The position numbers and the translations under genes were made by a program. From NCBI GenBank assembly GCA_021768625.1, contig JAETUM010000015.1, positions 1 through 64,000 of the forward strand: 64,000 nt of DNA, read 5' to 3'. Positions 7,509 to 16,526 of this stretch are shown piece by piece. Below the pieces are notes generated by a model. The model made no database searches. It was not told the origin of the DNA and saw only the letters and a list, made by a program, of their open reading frames with translations. This DNA comes from Candidatus Stoquefichus sp. GTDB taxonomy: Bacteria > Bacillota_I > Bacilli_A > Erysipelotrichales > Coprobacillaceae. How positions within the stretch are numbered: the stretch's first letter is position 1; each line of letters opens with the position of its first letter.

Positions 7509-8369
7509 ATGAAAAGACATATTATACAGGTAAATGAACTTTATCAAGTAAAACAGGAAGTAACGAATGGTAATTATTTCTATGTAAATTTTGTAAACAA
7601 TGATATTTACCAAGCATTAATTGTAAAATCAAATGATATAAGGGCATTAGAAGCATATTTTGCTTTTGGAAAACCTAATACAAAAATAATAGGTATTGCA
7701 TTGCCAAGACCAGATGATATAAAACCAAGTCTGACTATTACAGAAATACCAGAATATGAAAATCTAAAAAATGTTAATATTAAAGACATCTACAGACAAC
7801 ATTATCCGCAGGATAAAGAGGGATTGTTTATTAATGATAAAGCAAACTTGCTTGACTTGGCAGATGCAATAGTAAAGGACGAAGATGTGTATAGTGTTAT
7901 TGTAGTTAGAGATAGTATAGTAAGAGAAAGATTATTTGTTGAACTTTCTAATATGCTTGATGTTAATTATGATGTTATTTATGATGCTTGGATTAGAATT
8001 GGTGCAGATAGTAAACCGAAAGTATTGGATAATAAAACTATCACTGAAATAAATGAAGCGTATAAATGTGGTGATATTTTTGCATTAGACGGAATTTCAT
8101 CTGCATTAAAAGAAAACCATTTTGAAGAAGATAGTACAGAAATGAAACTGTTAGATTTTTGCTATCGTATGAATTACTTATTAATCGAAACCGAAACAGA
8201 AGATTATGCAAGTGGTTATAATAATGAAATTCTTGAAGTATATAACAAGGTTAAAGGTGACTTATTTGAAAAAATAATGCCAAAGGAAATAGCAAATTCA
8301 ATCTTTGATGGTAGTTACGGAACAGTTAATAACAATAAAGAACAAGATAAGGAAGATTACGATATATGA
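7509..8369 (+). CDS. Hypothetical acidic protein (286 aa)
   Basis: First gene after the attenuated promoter at 7399. ATG 7509 follows an AAGAAAGAAGTG site. No signal peptide or membrane helix; the composition is acidic and the protein should be cytosolic. Residues 1-90 look like a small alpha/beta domain, and the C-terminal part is helical and ends in KEDYDI, one of the acidic tails recurring in this window. I recognise no family. It overlaps the next gene by 4 nt (ATGA), so translation is coupled. Position before ardA suggests an accessory or anti-defence role, but that is context only. Confidence 0.6.
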   Translation: MKRHIIQVNELYQVKQEVTNGNYFYVNFVNNDIYQALIVKSNDIRALEAYFAFGKPNTKIIGIALPRPDDIKPSLTITEIPEYENLKNVNIKDIYRQHYPQDKEGLFINDKANLLDLADAIVKDEDVYSVIVVRDSIVRERLFVELSNMLDVNYDVIYDAWIRIGADSKPKVLDNKTITEINEAYKCGDIFALDGISSALKENHFEEDSTEMKLLDFCYRMNYLLIETETEDYASGYNNEILEVYNKVKGDLFEKIMPKEIANSIFDGSYGTVNNNKEQDKEDYDI

Positions 8370-8638
8370 CAAAACATTATTATAAATATTTTATATCTTA
8401 TTATTATTTATGGCGACCAAAGTCAAACTTCTTAAGTATGACGAATAAACCATATCAGCAAGATATTGCAAATGTTACTATAATTCGTGACAAACCAATT
8501 GAAACAGATGAAGATTTAATCAGTATAAGGACAGATATAGCGAAGATGTTAGATGCAGTAAAAGATATTGCAGACGAAAAAGTTATCATTATTTCTTTTC
8601 AGTTAATGAAGGAATATGACGAAGAAAGTGAGGACTGA
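8366..8638 (+). CDS. Hypothetical protein (90 aa)
   Basis: Translationally coupled to the preceding gene through an ATGA overlap. The N-terminus is aromatic (YYKYFISYYYLW), the rest a helix-strand-helix with an acidic end (EYDEESED). No family recognised. It lies 5 nt before ardA in the same transcription unit. Confidence 0.5.
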   Translation: MTKHYYKYFISYYYLWRPKSNFLSMTNKPYQQDIANVTIIRDKPIETDEDLISIRTDIAKMLDAVKDIADEKVIIISFQLMKEYDEESED

Positions 8639-8643
8639 TACAA

Positions 8644-9561
8644 ATGAAAGTATGGATTGGAAATCTTGGAAAATACAATGAAGGTGAGCTTGTAGGCGGT
8701 TGGTTGGAACTTCCTGTGCATCAAGACGAACTCGATAAGTTCCTTCGTGAAGTAGTCGGTTTACAGCTTACAAATAAGGAAGTAGATGAAGCTCTTGCAA
8801 AAGATGGTGTATGTTACGAAGAATATATGATTAACGATTGGGAATGTGAACTTGATTGTGTTGAGTATCACGAATATGCTAATCTTGAAGAACTTAACAA
8901 ATTGGCAGCATTTATTGAAATGTCAAATGATATTGACAAAGTAAATGCGTATTGCCAACATCAAAATATTTCAGACATAAATGAAGTCTGTAATGTTATA
9001 GCACAAGAGGACGATATACACATTTCATCACCAGATTATCAAGCTACTTTAAGTGATGAAGAATTAGTTGGTTATTGGTACATTGATGAAGTATATGGTG
9101 GAATTGAAGAATATATTAGAAACTCTGCATTTGATAGGGGCAGTATTGAAGATTACTTTGATGTAGAGAGTTTTGGTCGTGATTTAAGATTAAATTATTC
9201 TTATGACGACAGTATGCCAGAAACCGCAGGAGAATATTGGTGTTCAGATGAATATGCTACAGATGAAGAAATCGGACAGGCATATATTGATGAATGTGGT
9301 TTCGATAGCATAACAACAGAAGAACTTGAAAGCCATTTTGACTATGAGCAATATGGCAGAAATATATTATTTGATGAATTCGACGTTATTATTAATGAAT
9401 GGGGGCATCAAGAAATTATTGATTACAGCGAAGAAATAGATGTTGATTATTATAATTCTGACGAGCTGTATCAAATGGTTGAAGATGATATTGGAAGTAA
9501 TGATGTCAAAGAGTTGGTTAATGTAGATATTAACGAGCCAGATATAACAGAAGATATGTAA
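8644..9561 (+). CDS. ardA: Antirestriction protein ArdA with extra C-terminal domain (305 aa)
   Basis: The N-terminus (WIGNLGKYNEGELVGGWLELP) is the classic ArdA opening. ArdA proteins mimic bent B-form DNA and inhibit type I restriction enzymes, protecting incoming element DNA. The composition is highly acidic, as expected for a DNA mimic. Usual length is about 165-180 aa; here it is 305. A segment typical of the ArdA C-domain occurs twice: EDYFDVESFGRDLRLN (about 167-182) and SHFDYEQYGRNILF (about 233-246), so the last domain seems duplicated. It ends in NEPDITEDM, the tag shared with the proteins ending at 25226 and 38850. The gene is in the operon leading to sortase and the transfer genes. 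Confidence 0.88.
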   Translation: MKVWIGNLGKYNEGELVGGWLELPVHQDELDKFLREVVGLQLTNKEVDEALAKDGVCYEEYMINDWECELDCVEYHEYANLEELNKLAAFIEMSNDIDKVNAYCQHQNISDINEVCNVIAQEDDIHISSPDYQATLSDEELVGYWYIDEVYGGIEEYIRNSAFDRGSIEDYFDVESFGRDLRLNYSYDDSMPETAGEYWCSDEYATDEEIGQAYIDECGFDSITTEELESHFDYEQYGRNILFDEFDVIINEWGHQEIIDYSEEIDVDYYNSDELYQMVEDDIGSNDVKELVNVDINEPDITEDM

Positions 9562-9572
9562 AGGGGTAAAAA

Positions 9573-9854
9573 ATGAACAGTGAAAGATTTTATGAATTAA
9601 AACAGGATATTATGTCACAAGATGAAGAATTAGATAATATTGCTATTGAATTATTAGCATTATCTGTTCTTAATGATTTAAGTGATGATTATTTCTTCTG
9701 TGATTATGACGATATAATTGAAGTAGCAAATGATTGGCTTGTAAACAACGGTAAAGAGATTAATAATATAAAATTCGTTCTGGAATTAAAATATGAGGAA
9801 CTTGCAGATAAATATTATGATGAAATTAATGAGGATTATGAACAGGATATATAA
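9573..9854 (+). CDS. Hypothetical acidic protein (93 aa)
   Basis: Starts 11 nt after ardA with an AAGGGG site. A small, mainly helical, strongly acidic protein with no membrane segment, ending in NEDYEQDI, another acidic tail of the kind seen at 8369 and 38015. No family recognised; it could be another DNA mimic, which is inference from composition and the ardA neighbour. Confidence 0.5.
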   Translation: MNSERFYELKQDIMSQDEELDNIAIELLALSVLNDLSDDYFFCDYDDIIEVANDWLVNNGKEINNIKFVLELKYEELADKYYDEINEDYEQDI

Positions 9855-9872
9855 TAAAGGAGTGTGAGATTT

Positions 9873-10103
9873 ATGGAACTTGATGAAAAAGAAAAATCTC
9901 AAATATATTCATTACAAGAGCTTATAATAGTTGCGGAAAAGGTATTAACTAATGCTCCAGAGGAAGAATATTGTACAGATTATGAAAACGAACTATATTC
10001 AGATATTGCCAACATTATGGAATATAAGGAATATATTGAAGATTTAGTTAATGAATTGAAAACAAATGAAATAGAAAAGGACATAACTGATGATATGTTA
10101 TAG
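9873..10103 (+). CDS. Hypothetical acidic protein (76 aa)
   Basis: ATG 9873 is preferred to GTG 9864 because it sits 10 nt after AAAGGAG. It appears to be two helices with strong acidic content, ending in EKDITDDML, related to the EPDITEDM tag. No family recognised. It sits in the ardA operon immediately ahead of sortase B. Confidence 0.5.
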   Translation: MELDEKEKSQIYSLQELIIVAEKVLTNAPEEEYCTDYENELYSDIANIMEYKEYIEDLVNELKTNEIEKDITDDML

Positions 10104-10122
10104 AAAGGCAGTGATATAGAAC

Positions 10123-10869
10123 TTGAAAAGTGATAAAAAACAAAATAAAGGCAAGATGTTAAAAACACTTGCTTTTTTCTTGCTTTTAGGAATAGCAATT
10201 TTGTTTTTTCTTATTGGTAGCACTGTTGTTAATGATTATGGCGAATATAAAGAAGTTGAAGATACACAACAGGAAATAATTGATGATGTTGTTACAGAGA
10301 ACGAAGAAACACCTTTTACTGTAAACTGGAACAAACTAAAATCAATTAATAACGATATTGTGGCGTGGATAAGAATTCCAGATACAAATATTAGTTATCC
10401 TGTCGTGCAGGGGAGCAGTAATAACCAGTATCTTCGTAAAAATATTTATGGCAACTATTCAAGAGGTGGAGTGCCTTTTGTAGATGCAAATATATCGCAA
10501 CCGTTTGAATGTTCAAACACAATTATATATGGACACAATCTTGCAAATGGTGCAATTTTTTCACAGTTAAAGAATTATTCAAAAAATGAATTTGCAGAAG
10601 AACATAATATTGTATATATGTATTTGCCAACAGGTGAGATAAGAGAATATAAAGTGTTTTCATTTCATATAGTACAGGCTACAGATAAAAACATTTATGA
10701 CCCTTATGTTGAAAACCTTGAAGAATATAAGGGTTATATGATGCAGAACAACAAGATAACAAACAACGATATGGAAATACAGATGTCAGATGAAGTTATC
10801 ACATTATCAACCTGTACTAATAAGGGTGAAAGCAGATATGTACTTCATTGTATATATAACAAAGAATAG
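10123..10869 (+). CDS. srtB: Class B sortase (248 aa)
   Basis: A membrane-anchored transpeptidase that attaches sorted proteins to the cell wall. An N-terminal membrane helix (about 15-35) precedes a sortase B domain with the catalytic His in IIYGHNLANG (about 137), Cys in TLSTCTN (about 230) and Arg in ESRYVL (about 238). Class B sortases in clostridial conjugative elements usually accompany surface adhesins; the two sortase substrates at 436 and 4643 fit. The start is a TTG at 10123 with a rather distant AAAGG site, so the exact N-terminus is uncertain. It lies in the same operon as ardA. Confidence 0.9.
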   Translation: MKSDKKQNKGKMLKTLAFFLLLGIAILFFLIGSTVVNDYGEYKEVEDTQQEIIDDVVTENEETPFTVNWNKLKSINNDIVAWIRIPDTNISYPVVQGSSNNQYLRKNIYGNYSRGGVPFVDANISQPFECSNTIIYGHNLANGAIFSQLKNYSKNEFAEEHNIVYMYLPTGEIREYKVFSFHIVQATDKNIYDPYVENLEEYKGYMMQNNKITNNDMEIQMSDEVITLSTCTNKGESRYVLHCIYNKE

Positions 10870-10888
10870 TTAATGAAAAGGAGTAAAA

Positions 10889-11395
10889 ATGGGAAAAATT
10901 CAAAATTATTATAAAAGCTCAATAGAAGAAGCATCAATTGATAGTTATGGATATAACTTTTTATGTATTTATGGCTCACACATTAATGGTAATTATATTG
11001 CAATTATTAATTGGGGAGTATCGGCAGAATTATCGTCATTTCCTAATGACATAACTTATAATGCTATGTCAATTGCAGAAGTATTGGAAAAAATCCCACA
11101 GACAAAAGCCAATGCTTCTAATATAGCTTATGATATAGCAAATGCAATAGCTCCAAGACTTAAAGCTATGAGCGATAAAGAAAATATAAAAAATGATTAT
11201 GTTCAAGAAAAATTAGAATTATTTGATGCAATAATTGATAATAAATGTGAAATTGATGGTGTTCGTGAAACAATTGAAGAATTGATTGATTATGGAGCTG
11301 ATGAAAATATATTAATTGCTATGAATTTTGACAATGATGATATTGACAATGTTTTTGAAGAACGCAAAAACGAAGATATTGATAAGTGTGAGTAA
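10889..11395 (+). CDS. Hypothetical protein (168 aa)
   Basis: ATG 10889 follows AAAGGAG. The N-terminal half is a beta-rich domain (FLCIYGSHINGNYIAIINWG) resembling small element-encoded proteins of unknown function; the C-terminal half is helical and acidic and ends in NEDIDKCE, similar to KEIDVCE at 25655. No signal peptide. It lies between sortase and the Maff2 gene. A GACANNTGTC palindrome starts at its stop codon. Confidence 0.5.
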   Translation: MGKIQNYYKSSIEEASIDSYGYNFLCIYGSHINGNYIAIINWGVSAELSSFPNDITYNAMSIAEVLEKIPQTKANASNIAYDIANAIAPRLKAMSDKENIKNDYVQEKLELFDAIIDNKCEIDGVRETIEELIDYGADENILIAMNFDNDDIDNVFEERKNEDIDKCE

Positions 11396-11411
11396 TTTGA
11401 CAATTGTCAAT
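11396..11411. repeat. Junction palindrome
   Basis: TTTGACAATTGTCAAT directly follows the TAA at 11395. Core GACAATTGTC is a perfect palindrome. Confidence 0.7.
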
Positions 11412-11490
11412 AGACAAAGGAAGTGGTGTTAATGATTGTTATAAATACATAACAACATAAAAATACAATACAGAAAGAGAGGACTACAAA

Positions 11491-11658
11491 ATGAAATCAT
11501 TACTTATGACACTATGTATGTTGTCACCGCAATTAATGGAAGTAACAGCACAAGCGAATGATGGAACAAACACTAAAAAACTCATTTTGATGGGTGGCTT
11601 GTTGGTCGCATTTATTGTGGTGTTTGTTCTTGTAAGTAAGAAAATGAAAAAGAAATAA
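11491..11658 (+). CDS. Small membrane protein sharing the adhesin's C-terminal anchor (55 aa)
   Basis: ATG 11491 follows AAGAGAGGAC. A hydrophobic N-terminus (about 1-22, signal-like) is followed by a short linker and a membrane helix with a basic tail. The end, FVLVSKKMKKK, is nearly identical to FVLVSKKMKKNKK of the large adhesin at 436, and MGGLL occurs in both. It looks like the adhesin anchor without its surface part. It precedes the Maff2 gene, so it may be a small component of the transfer channel or a remnant of an adhesin duplication. Confidence 0.6.
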   Translation: MKSLLMTLCMLSPQLMEVTAQANDGTNTKKLILMGGLLVAFIVVFVLVSKKMKKK

Positions 11659-11680
11659 ATAAGAAATGAGGTAAAAGATT

Positions 11681-12001
11681 ATGAGTAAATTAAAAAACAA
11701 TATTATGAGAAATAAAACAAAGGTTGCTAAAGTAGCATCAGCAATTTGGTGCTTTTTATTAATGACAGCTATGTTTTCAATGACCGTTTATGCCGATACA
11801 GGTACAATTGATAAATTTATTGAGTTTGTATGTGAATGGTTAATTAAAATCGGTGCAGTCGTAATGATGGTAGGCGGTGTAATGTTTGCTTTGGGTTGGC
11901 AGAGAGAGGACGCTGACGGAAAAACAAGAGGTCTGCAAACACTGATGGCAGGTGCAATGGTGGCAGCAATCGGAGCATCACCATCAATCTTTGGTTTATA
12001 A
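11681..12001 (+). CDS. Maff2-family / VirB2-like membrane protein (106 aa)
   Basis: A small protein with an N-terminal hydrophobic segment ending in VYADTG (signal-like, about 20-39) and two further membrane helices (about 55-72 and 88-104). The GGVMFALGWQREDADGK region and the Gly-rich second helix are characteristic of the Maff2 family of Firmicute conjugative elements, which occupies the VirB2/TrbC position before TrbL. It likely forms part of the channel or a pilin-like structure. ATG 11681 follows ATGAGGTAAAAG. A hairpin follows the gene. Confidence 0.8.
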   Translation: MSKLKNNIMRNKTKVAKVASAIWCFLLMTAMFSMTVYADTGTIDKFIEFVCEWLIKIGAVVMMVGGVMFALGWQREDADGKTRGLQTLMAGAMVAAIGASPSIFGL

Positions 12002-12005
12002 AAAT

Positions 12006-12040
12006 AAAGGATAGTGACATTATATATGTTGCTATCCTTT
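12006..12040 (+). other. Intercistronic hairpin
   Basis: AAAGGATAG (12006-12014) pairs with CTATCCTTT (12032-12040), no T-run beyond the stem. Between the Maff2 and TrbL genes it could lower downstream expression relative to the pilin-like gene. Confidence 0.6.
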
Positions 12041-12064
12041 AAATGAAAGGAAGTGAAAGAATAT

Positions 12065-12919
12065 ATGGAAGCCCTTATTAAAGCAATATATTCATTTTCT
12101 TTTAAGTTGTTTGGTATTACCATAAGTTCAACTGATATAACAGGTACGATATGGAGTTTATTGGATATTGGAACTCTGTTTGATAGCTCTAAATTTGAGT
12201 TGTATAGATATGTTGAAGCAATAAATAGTGCTATTGCATCACTTGGATTATCCTTATTAACATTATTCTTTATGATAAATCTCATAAAATTACTGACACA
12301 AGAAGGTGTTGAGCGAATTTCTTGGGAAAGAATTGTATTAAGGGCAGCGGTATTCTTTATGCTTGTTGTATTTATTAATCACTCTATGGAATGGTTTAAA
12401 ACATTAGCACAAGTAGTTCAAGATAGTGTTTTAACACCTGTAAAAAACAGTATGTCACTTGGTGCAACGCAAGATGTAAAAATTGCAGATGAATTAATAA
12501 ATATGGCAAAAAATGAAGGGAAAATAGAACGATATTTATGGTATGCCGTATATATAATACTTGCAATACCATATATGGCTACTCTTATTATGATACTGTC
12601 ACAAGTATTTTTAAGAGCTATAAAGCTATTGATATATATGATGTTTTCACCAATTCCGATTGCAATGGCAGCAGAGGGCGAAACATACAGAGGTAAAGCA
12701 TTATCTTATTTTATGAGTTTTTGTGGAGTATGCTTTGAAGCAGTTGTTATTTATATTGGCACATTTATTTATGTAAGAGGATTTAATTCTATTGCTTCTT
12801 CACCAAATGGAACAGATGGCATAGGACTTGTAATTGCGATATTGTTTATGAATGGTCTGTTTTCCGCAATGATAAGTTTATCATCACAATTGAGTGAGAA
12901 ATTCTTTGGAAGGGGGTAA
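12065..12919 (+). CDS. TrbL/VirB6-like conjugal transfer membrane protein (284 aa)
   Basis: A polytopic membrane protein with about six hydrophobic helices and the TrbL-like central segment MMFSPIPIAMAAEGE (about 197-211), found in the clostridial VirB6/TrbL homologues. VirB6 proteins form the inner-membrane channel of type IV secretion systems. ATG 12065 is preferred to GTG 12053 on spacing from AGGAAG. Its place between Maff2 and PrgI matches the standard gene order of Tn1549-like elements. Confidence 0.85.
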   Translation: MEALIKAIYSFSFKLFGITISSTDITGTIWSLLDIGTLFDSSKFELYRYVEAINSAIASLGLSLLTLFFMINLIKLLTQEGVERISWERIVLRAAVFFMLVVFINHSMEWFKTLAQVVQDSVLTPVKNSMSLGATQDVKIADELINMAKNEGKIERYLWYAVYIILAIPYMATLIMILSQVFLRAIKLLIYMMFSPIPIAMAAEGETYRGKALSYFMSFCGVCFEAVVIYIGTFIYVRGFNSIASSPNGTDGIGLVIAILFMNGLFSAMISLSSQLSEKFFGRG

Positions 12920-12926
12920 TTAAATA

Positions 12927-13736
12927 ATGGAACATTTGGAAGTTGTTATTTTTGATGAAATTGACGATTATAGTGAAAAAATCAAAGGATTAACTTTTAG
13001 GCAATGGATATTTGTTGCTCTTGCCATTATTGTGGTTGTTCCTACTTATTTGTTAATCCCTAAATATACACCACTTACGAAAGATATTGTAAGCTACATT
13101 GTTATTCTTGAAGCAGCGATAATTGGATTATTTGGTTTTATCAAAATCCAAAATCTTAATGCAGAACAGATAGTGCCATTTTGGTACAGGCATTTTATGA
13201 TATATAAAAAGCCTATTGAATATATAACAGACAACGAATGGGAAAAAGCTCACGAGAAAAAGAATAAAAAATCAAAAGCGAATAAAAGTCAAAATGCTGT
13301 TGGCTCTCCTGGTATAAGTGAAAGTAATCATACAAATATACCAGCAGATGCCAAACAAGAAAATGAGGTTAAAAATTCTCAAAAACAGTTGGAACAATCT
13401 GTTGTAAATGAAGGTAAGCCACAGCTTACAAAAAGGGAACTTAAAAAGAAACAAAAACAAGAAAAGATGCTAAAGAAAGCACAGGCTAAATATGGATATA
13501 TGTTCAGTGATGAGAATGGTGACAAATCTAATAATGAAACCGAACTTATAAAAGAGCCTGTGGCGGAAGATGAATTAATAACGCACGAAGTACCTGTTGA
13601 GCCAAAGGAAGAACAGGTTACAGAAGATGCAGAAAATTTGACAAATGTCGAGGACAATAAAATTGATGATGTTTTCAATTCTTTGTCACCAGAGGAAAGA
13701 AAAACATTATTAAAGAAGTTGGTTAATAATGAGTGA
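12927..13736 (+). CDS. PrgI-family (TcpE/VirB3-like) protein with long charged tail (269 aa)
   Basis: Residues 1-110 are a PrgI domain: a short cytosolic N-terminus, GLTFRQWIFVALA, two membrane helices (about 25-45 and 50-72) and the PFWYRHFMIYKKPIEYI segment. PrgI/VirB3 proteins sit next to VirB4 in the channel. PrgI proteins are usually about 110-130 aa; here residues 110-269 are a long Lys- then Glu-rich coiled or disordered tail ending in a helical SPEERKTLLKKLV motif. A junction-type palindrome lies inside the tail coding region. It overlaps the next gene by 8 nt. Confidence 0.85.
   Translation: MEHLEVVIFDEIDDYSEKIKGLTFRQWIFVALAIIVVVPTYLLIPKYTPLTKDIVSYIVILEAAIIGLFGFIKIQNLNAEQIVPFWYRHFMIYKKPIEYITDNEWEKAHEKKNKKSKANKSQNAVGSPGISESNHTNIPADAKQENEVKNSQKQLEQSVVNEGKPQLTKRELKKKQKQEKMLKKAQAKYGYMFSDENGDKSNNETELIKEPVAEDELITHEVPVEPKEEQVTEDAENLTNVEDNKIDDVFNSLSPEERKTLLKKLVNNE
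13637..13652. repeat. Junction palindrome (within the prgI 3' end)
   Basis: TTTGACAAATGTCGAG contains GACAAATGTC. It encodes NLTNVE in frame. It lies about 90 nt before the next start codon. Confidence 0.6.
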
Positions 13737-13974
13737 GCTTAAAGAGTATGAAATCAATTTCTTAAAATATTACAGTAGCAAATATAATATTGCTTTTATT
13801 AAGGTAAAACACAATAAAGGCAAAGTAAGCACAGATGTCACATTATATAGCCAAAATAAAAAAGCAATAAGACATAAGCCAACTTATTGTGGTGTTACTG
13901 TAAAAACAATGTTTCAATGGCTTGAAGAAAATAAAATTTACAAAGTCATTGATTTAATTAACGAAAGGAAGTGA
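13729..13974 (+). CDS. Hypothetical protein in transfer operon (81 aa)
   Basis: It starts within the end of the PrgI gene and overlaps the upstream side of the VirB4 gene, so the three are tightly coupled. Basic, soluble alpha/beta protein (YCGVTVKTMFQWLEENKIYKVIDLI at its end). No family recognised. Conservation of position between PrgI and VirB4 would suggest a role in channel assembly. Confidence 0.55.
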   Translation: MSELKEYEINFLKYYSSKYNIAFIKVKHNKGKVSTDVTLYSQNKKAIRHKPTYCGVTVKTMFQWLEENKIYKVIDLINERK

Positions 13975-13982
13975 TTAAACAA

Positions 13983-16511
13983 ATGGATAGTTCACTTTTA
14001 GTTATTTTAGGTGCATTTGCTATTGGTATGCTGATATTCTTTATTGTAGGTAGCAAAAATAAGCAAAATTCACCCCAAAGAGCAACAATAAAAAAAGCAA
14101 AAGAAAAGAAACAAAAGCATAAAATGTTTATTCCTCGAACTACACCGCAAGTTATGAGTATGTATTTCAAGGAATATGATAAAAAAACAGGAATAATGAG
14201 AATTGACGAAAATCTTTATAGTGTTTGCTATGAGTACACAGATGTATCATTTGCAAAAGCAAATGAAGAACAGCAAACAGCTATTATGATAAAATATATT
14301 GATTATCTTAATTCTCTTACAACTAATATGAATATTCAAGTTATTCATTGTGGTGTACCTGTTGCCACTGATGCTTATAAAGAGGATTATGTTTTTTCAA
14401 TTACTGACAATATGACCGAAAATGAAAAGAAACTTGCATCAGAGTTTAATGATGCAATTGAAAGTAATTTAGGTAATAAAAAAACTACATTTTGTGAAAC
14501 AAGACTTATTGTTGTTACAATGTATGCAGATAGTATTGAAAGTGCAAAAGATTTATTTTATGACTATCAGATGCAGATTGAAGAATTATTTTCAACTTTT
14601 CCATCAACAATAAGAAGATGGAGCATTGATGAAAGATTACAGCTTCTTTATGACACCTTTAACATAACCCCATTTGTTTTGGAACACCCAGACAAAAATA
14701 TTCTTCAAGTATTTGAAGAAACAAACAAAGAGATTGAAGAAACAAACAAAGGATTGCCAGAGGAAGAACAGCGTTCTTTACTTTCTCTTTATGATTTTCT
14801 TGCCCCTAAAAGTATTGACCCTCGTGAAGATGATTTTATTAACATTGAGGATAAGAAATTTATTAAGGTAATGTATGTTAAGAAGTTTCCAACAACTCTC
14901 TCTCCTGCATTTTATAATCGCTTAACTACAATGGAAGCTAATCTTATTGTAACAGAAAATATTTCTCCTACAGAGCCACAGAAAACAATTAAAAAATTGG
15001 ATAAGAAAATTTCTGGTTTGCAAACAGAGGAATATGAAAAAGTTAAGCGTTCAGCTAAGAATGGTATTCCTTATGAATATGCTCGTGATGAAAAATTAGC
15101 TGAAAAATTGGAAAACCAAAGAGGATTAAGAAAAGCATTAGTAAAAAAGAAGCAAAAACTATTCAAAAAGAATATACTTGTTTGTATTATTGCTAATGAT
15201 ATTGACGAGATGCAAAGAGTTGAAAAGCAGGTAAGAACGCTTGCTGGTGAATTTGTTGTTGAAATGGGAGATATAAAATGGCAACAATTTGAAGCTCTAC
15301 AGAGTTTACTTCCTTTTGGAAATAACACGTTACAATTTAGAAGGTCATTACACAGCGAAGCAACGGCAGAAAGTGTACCATTTAACAATAAGAGTATAAC
15401 TCATAAAAAATCTTTGTATTATGGTATAGATTTAGTTTCCAAAAAGATGCTTTGTTGTGACAGGAAACTGTTAATGAATGGTAATGGCTGTATTTTGGCA
15501 ACTTCTGGTAGCGGTAAGTCTTTCTTAATTAAAACCATTGCAGAACAGACATATCTTCGTTATCCAGAAGATGAAATCTTTATCCTTGACCCACAAGGTG
15601 AGTATGCTCCTGTTATTAAGGCTCTTAATGGACAGATTGTTGAAATATCCACAACTGCCAATACATACATCAATCCCTTCGATATGGAATTGCAATATGT
15701 TGATGAAGATAATGACCCTGTGAAAACCAAAATTGAATATATACTTGCTTTTATGGAAAGTATTGTTGGTAATCTTACAGGTGAACAGGAAAGTATTATT
15801 GACAGAGCTACAAGGCGAATATATGAAGCCTATGACATAAAACCTTGTGAAGATAATAAACCGTCTTTCCCTGTGTTTTATAAAGAATTGCAGACTTACA
15901 ATGAAGTAGAAGCCAAAAACCTTGTACTTATCCTTGAACGATATGTACAAGGTGGTATGGATATTTTCTCAAAAGACACAAATATAGAAATTCATAATAG
16001 AGTTGTATGTTTTGATTTGCACAATCTTACAGCAAGTATGCAAACCACAGGTTATCTTGTCGTACTTGAACATATTATGAATAGGGTAGCAAAGAATAAA
16101 GCTCTTGGAAGAAACACTTGGCTTAACATAGATGAATTTCATATTTTGTTGTCAAATGTATATTCTGCGGATTACATTGCCAAAATCTACAAAATCGGCA
16201 GAAAATTGGGCGTTCTTCCAACCATTGTTACACAGAATATTGCAGATGTTCTTAAATCAGAGCAAGGCTGTAAAATTCTTTCTAATAGTGAATTTGCTGT
16301 TATACTTAAACAGAAACCTCTTGATTTGGTAGCAATATGTAAAATCTTTAATATATCCGAAGAACAGGCAAAATATTGCTCCATTGCATCACAGAGTGGA
16401 CAAGGGTTAATTGTTTATGGTGAAGATATTGTACCATTTCGTAACCGTGTTTCAAAAGACAGTTATATTTATGAACTTAATAATACTGATGGTATGCAGG
16501 TTGCAAGGTAG
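13983..16511 (+). CDS. virB4: VirB4/TraE-type conjugation ATPase (842 aa)
   Basis: The energising ATPase of the type IV secretion channel. One N-terminal membrane helix (about 4-23) is unusual for VirB4 but common in this clostridial subgroup. The ATPase domain has Walker A ATSGSGKSFLIKT (about 506-518), Walker B TWLNIDEFHILL (about 710-721) and a C-terminal arginine-containing region. ATG 13983 is preferred to GTG 13971 because it follows GGAAGTG at the right distance. It is in the operon Maff2-TrbL-PrgI-81aa-VirB4-M23. Confidence 0.93.
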   Translation: MDSSLLVILGAFAIGMLIFFIVGSKNKQNSPQRATIKKAKEKKQKHKMFIPRTTPQVMSMYFKEYDKKTGIMRIDENLYSVCYEYTDVSFAKANEEQQTAIMIKYIDYLNSLTTNMNIQVIHCGVPVATDAYKEDYVFSITDNMTENEKKLASEFNDAIESNLGNKKTTFCETRLIVVTMYADSIESAKDLFYDYQMQIEELFSTFPSTIRRWSIDERLQLLYDTFNITPFVLEHPDKNILQVFEETNKEIEETNKGLPEEEQRSLLSLYDFLAPKSIDPREDDFINIEDKKFIKVMYVKKFPTTLSPAFYNRLTTMEANLIVTENISPTEPQKTIKKLDKKISGLQTEEYEKVKRSAKNGIPYEYARDEKLAEKLENQRGLRKALVKKKQKLFKKNILVCIIANDIDEMQRVEKQVRTLAGEFVVEMGDIKWQQFEALQSLLPFGNNTLQFRRSLHSEATAESVPFNNKSITHKKSLYYGIDLVSKKMLCCDRKLLMNGNGCILATSGSGKSFLIKTIAEQTYLRYPEDEIFILDPQGEYAPVIKALNGQIVEISTTANTYINPFDMELQYVDEDNDPVKTKIEYILAFMESIVGNLTGEQESIIDRATRRIYEAYDIKPCEDNKPSFPVFYKELQTYNEVEAKNLVLILERYVQGGMDIFSKDTNIEIHNRVVCFDLHNLTASMQTTGYLVVLEHIMNRVAKNKALGRNTWLNIDEFHILLSNVYSADYIAKIYKIGRKLGVLPTIVTQNIADVLKSEQGCKILSNSEFAVILKQKPLDLVAICKIFNISEEQAKYCSIASQSGQGLIVYGEDIVPFRNRVSKDSYIYELNNTDGMQVAR

Positions 16512-16526
16512 TAAGGGGGTATTTAT

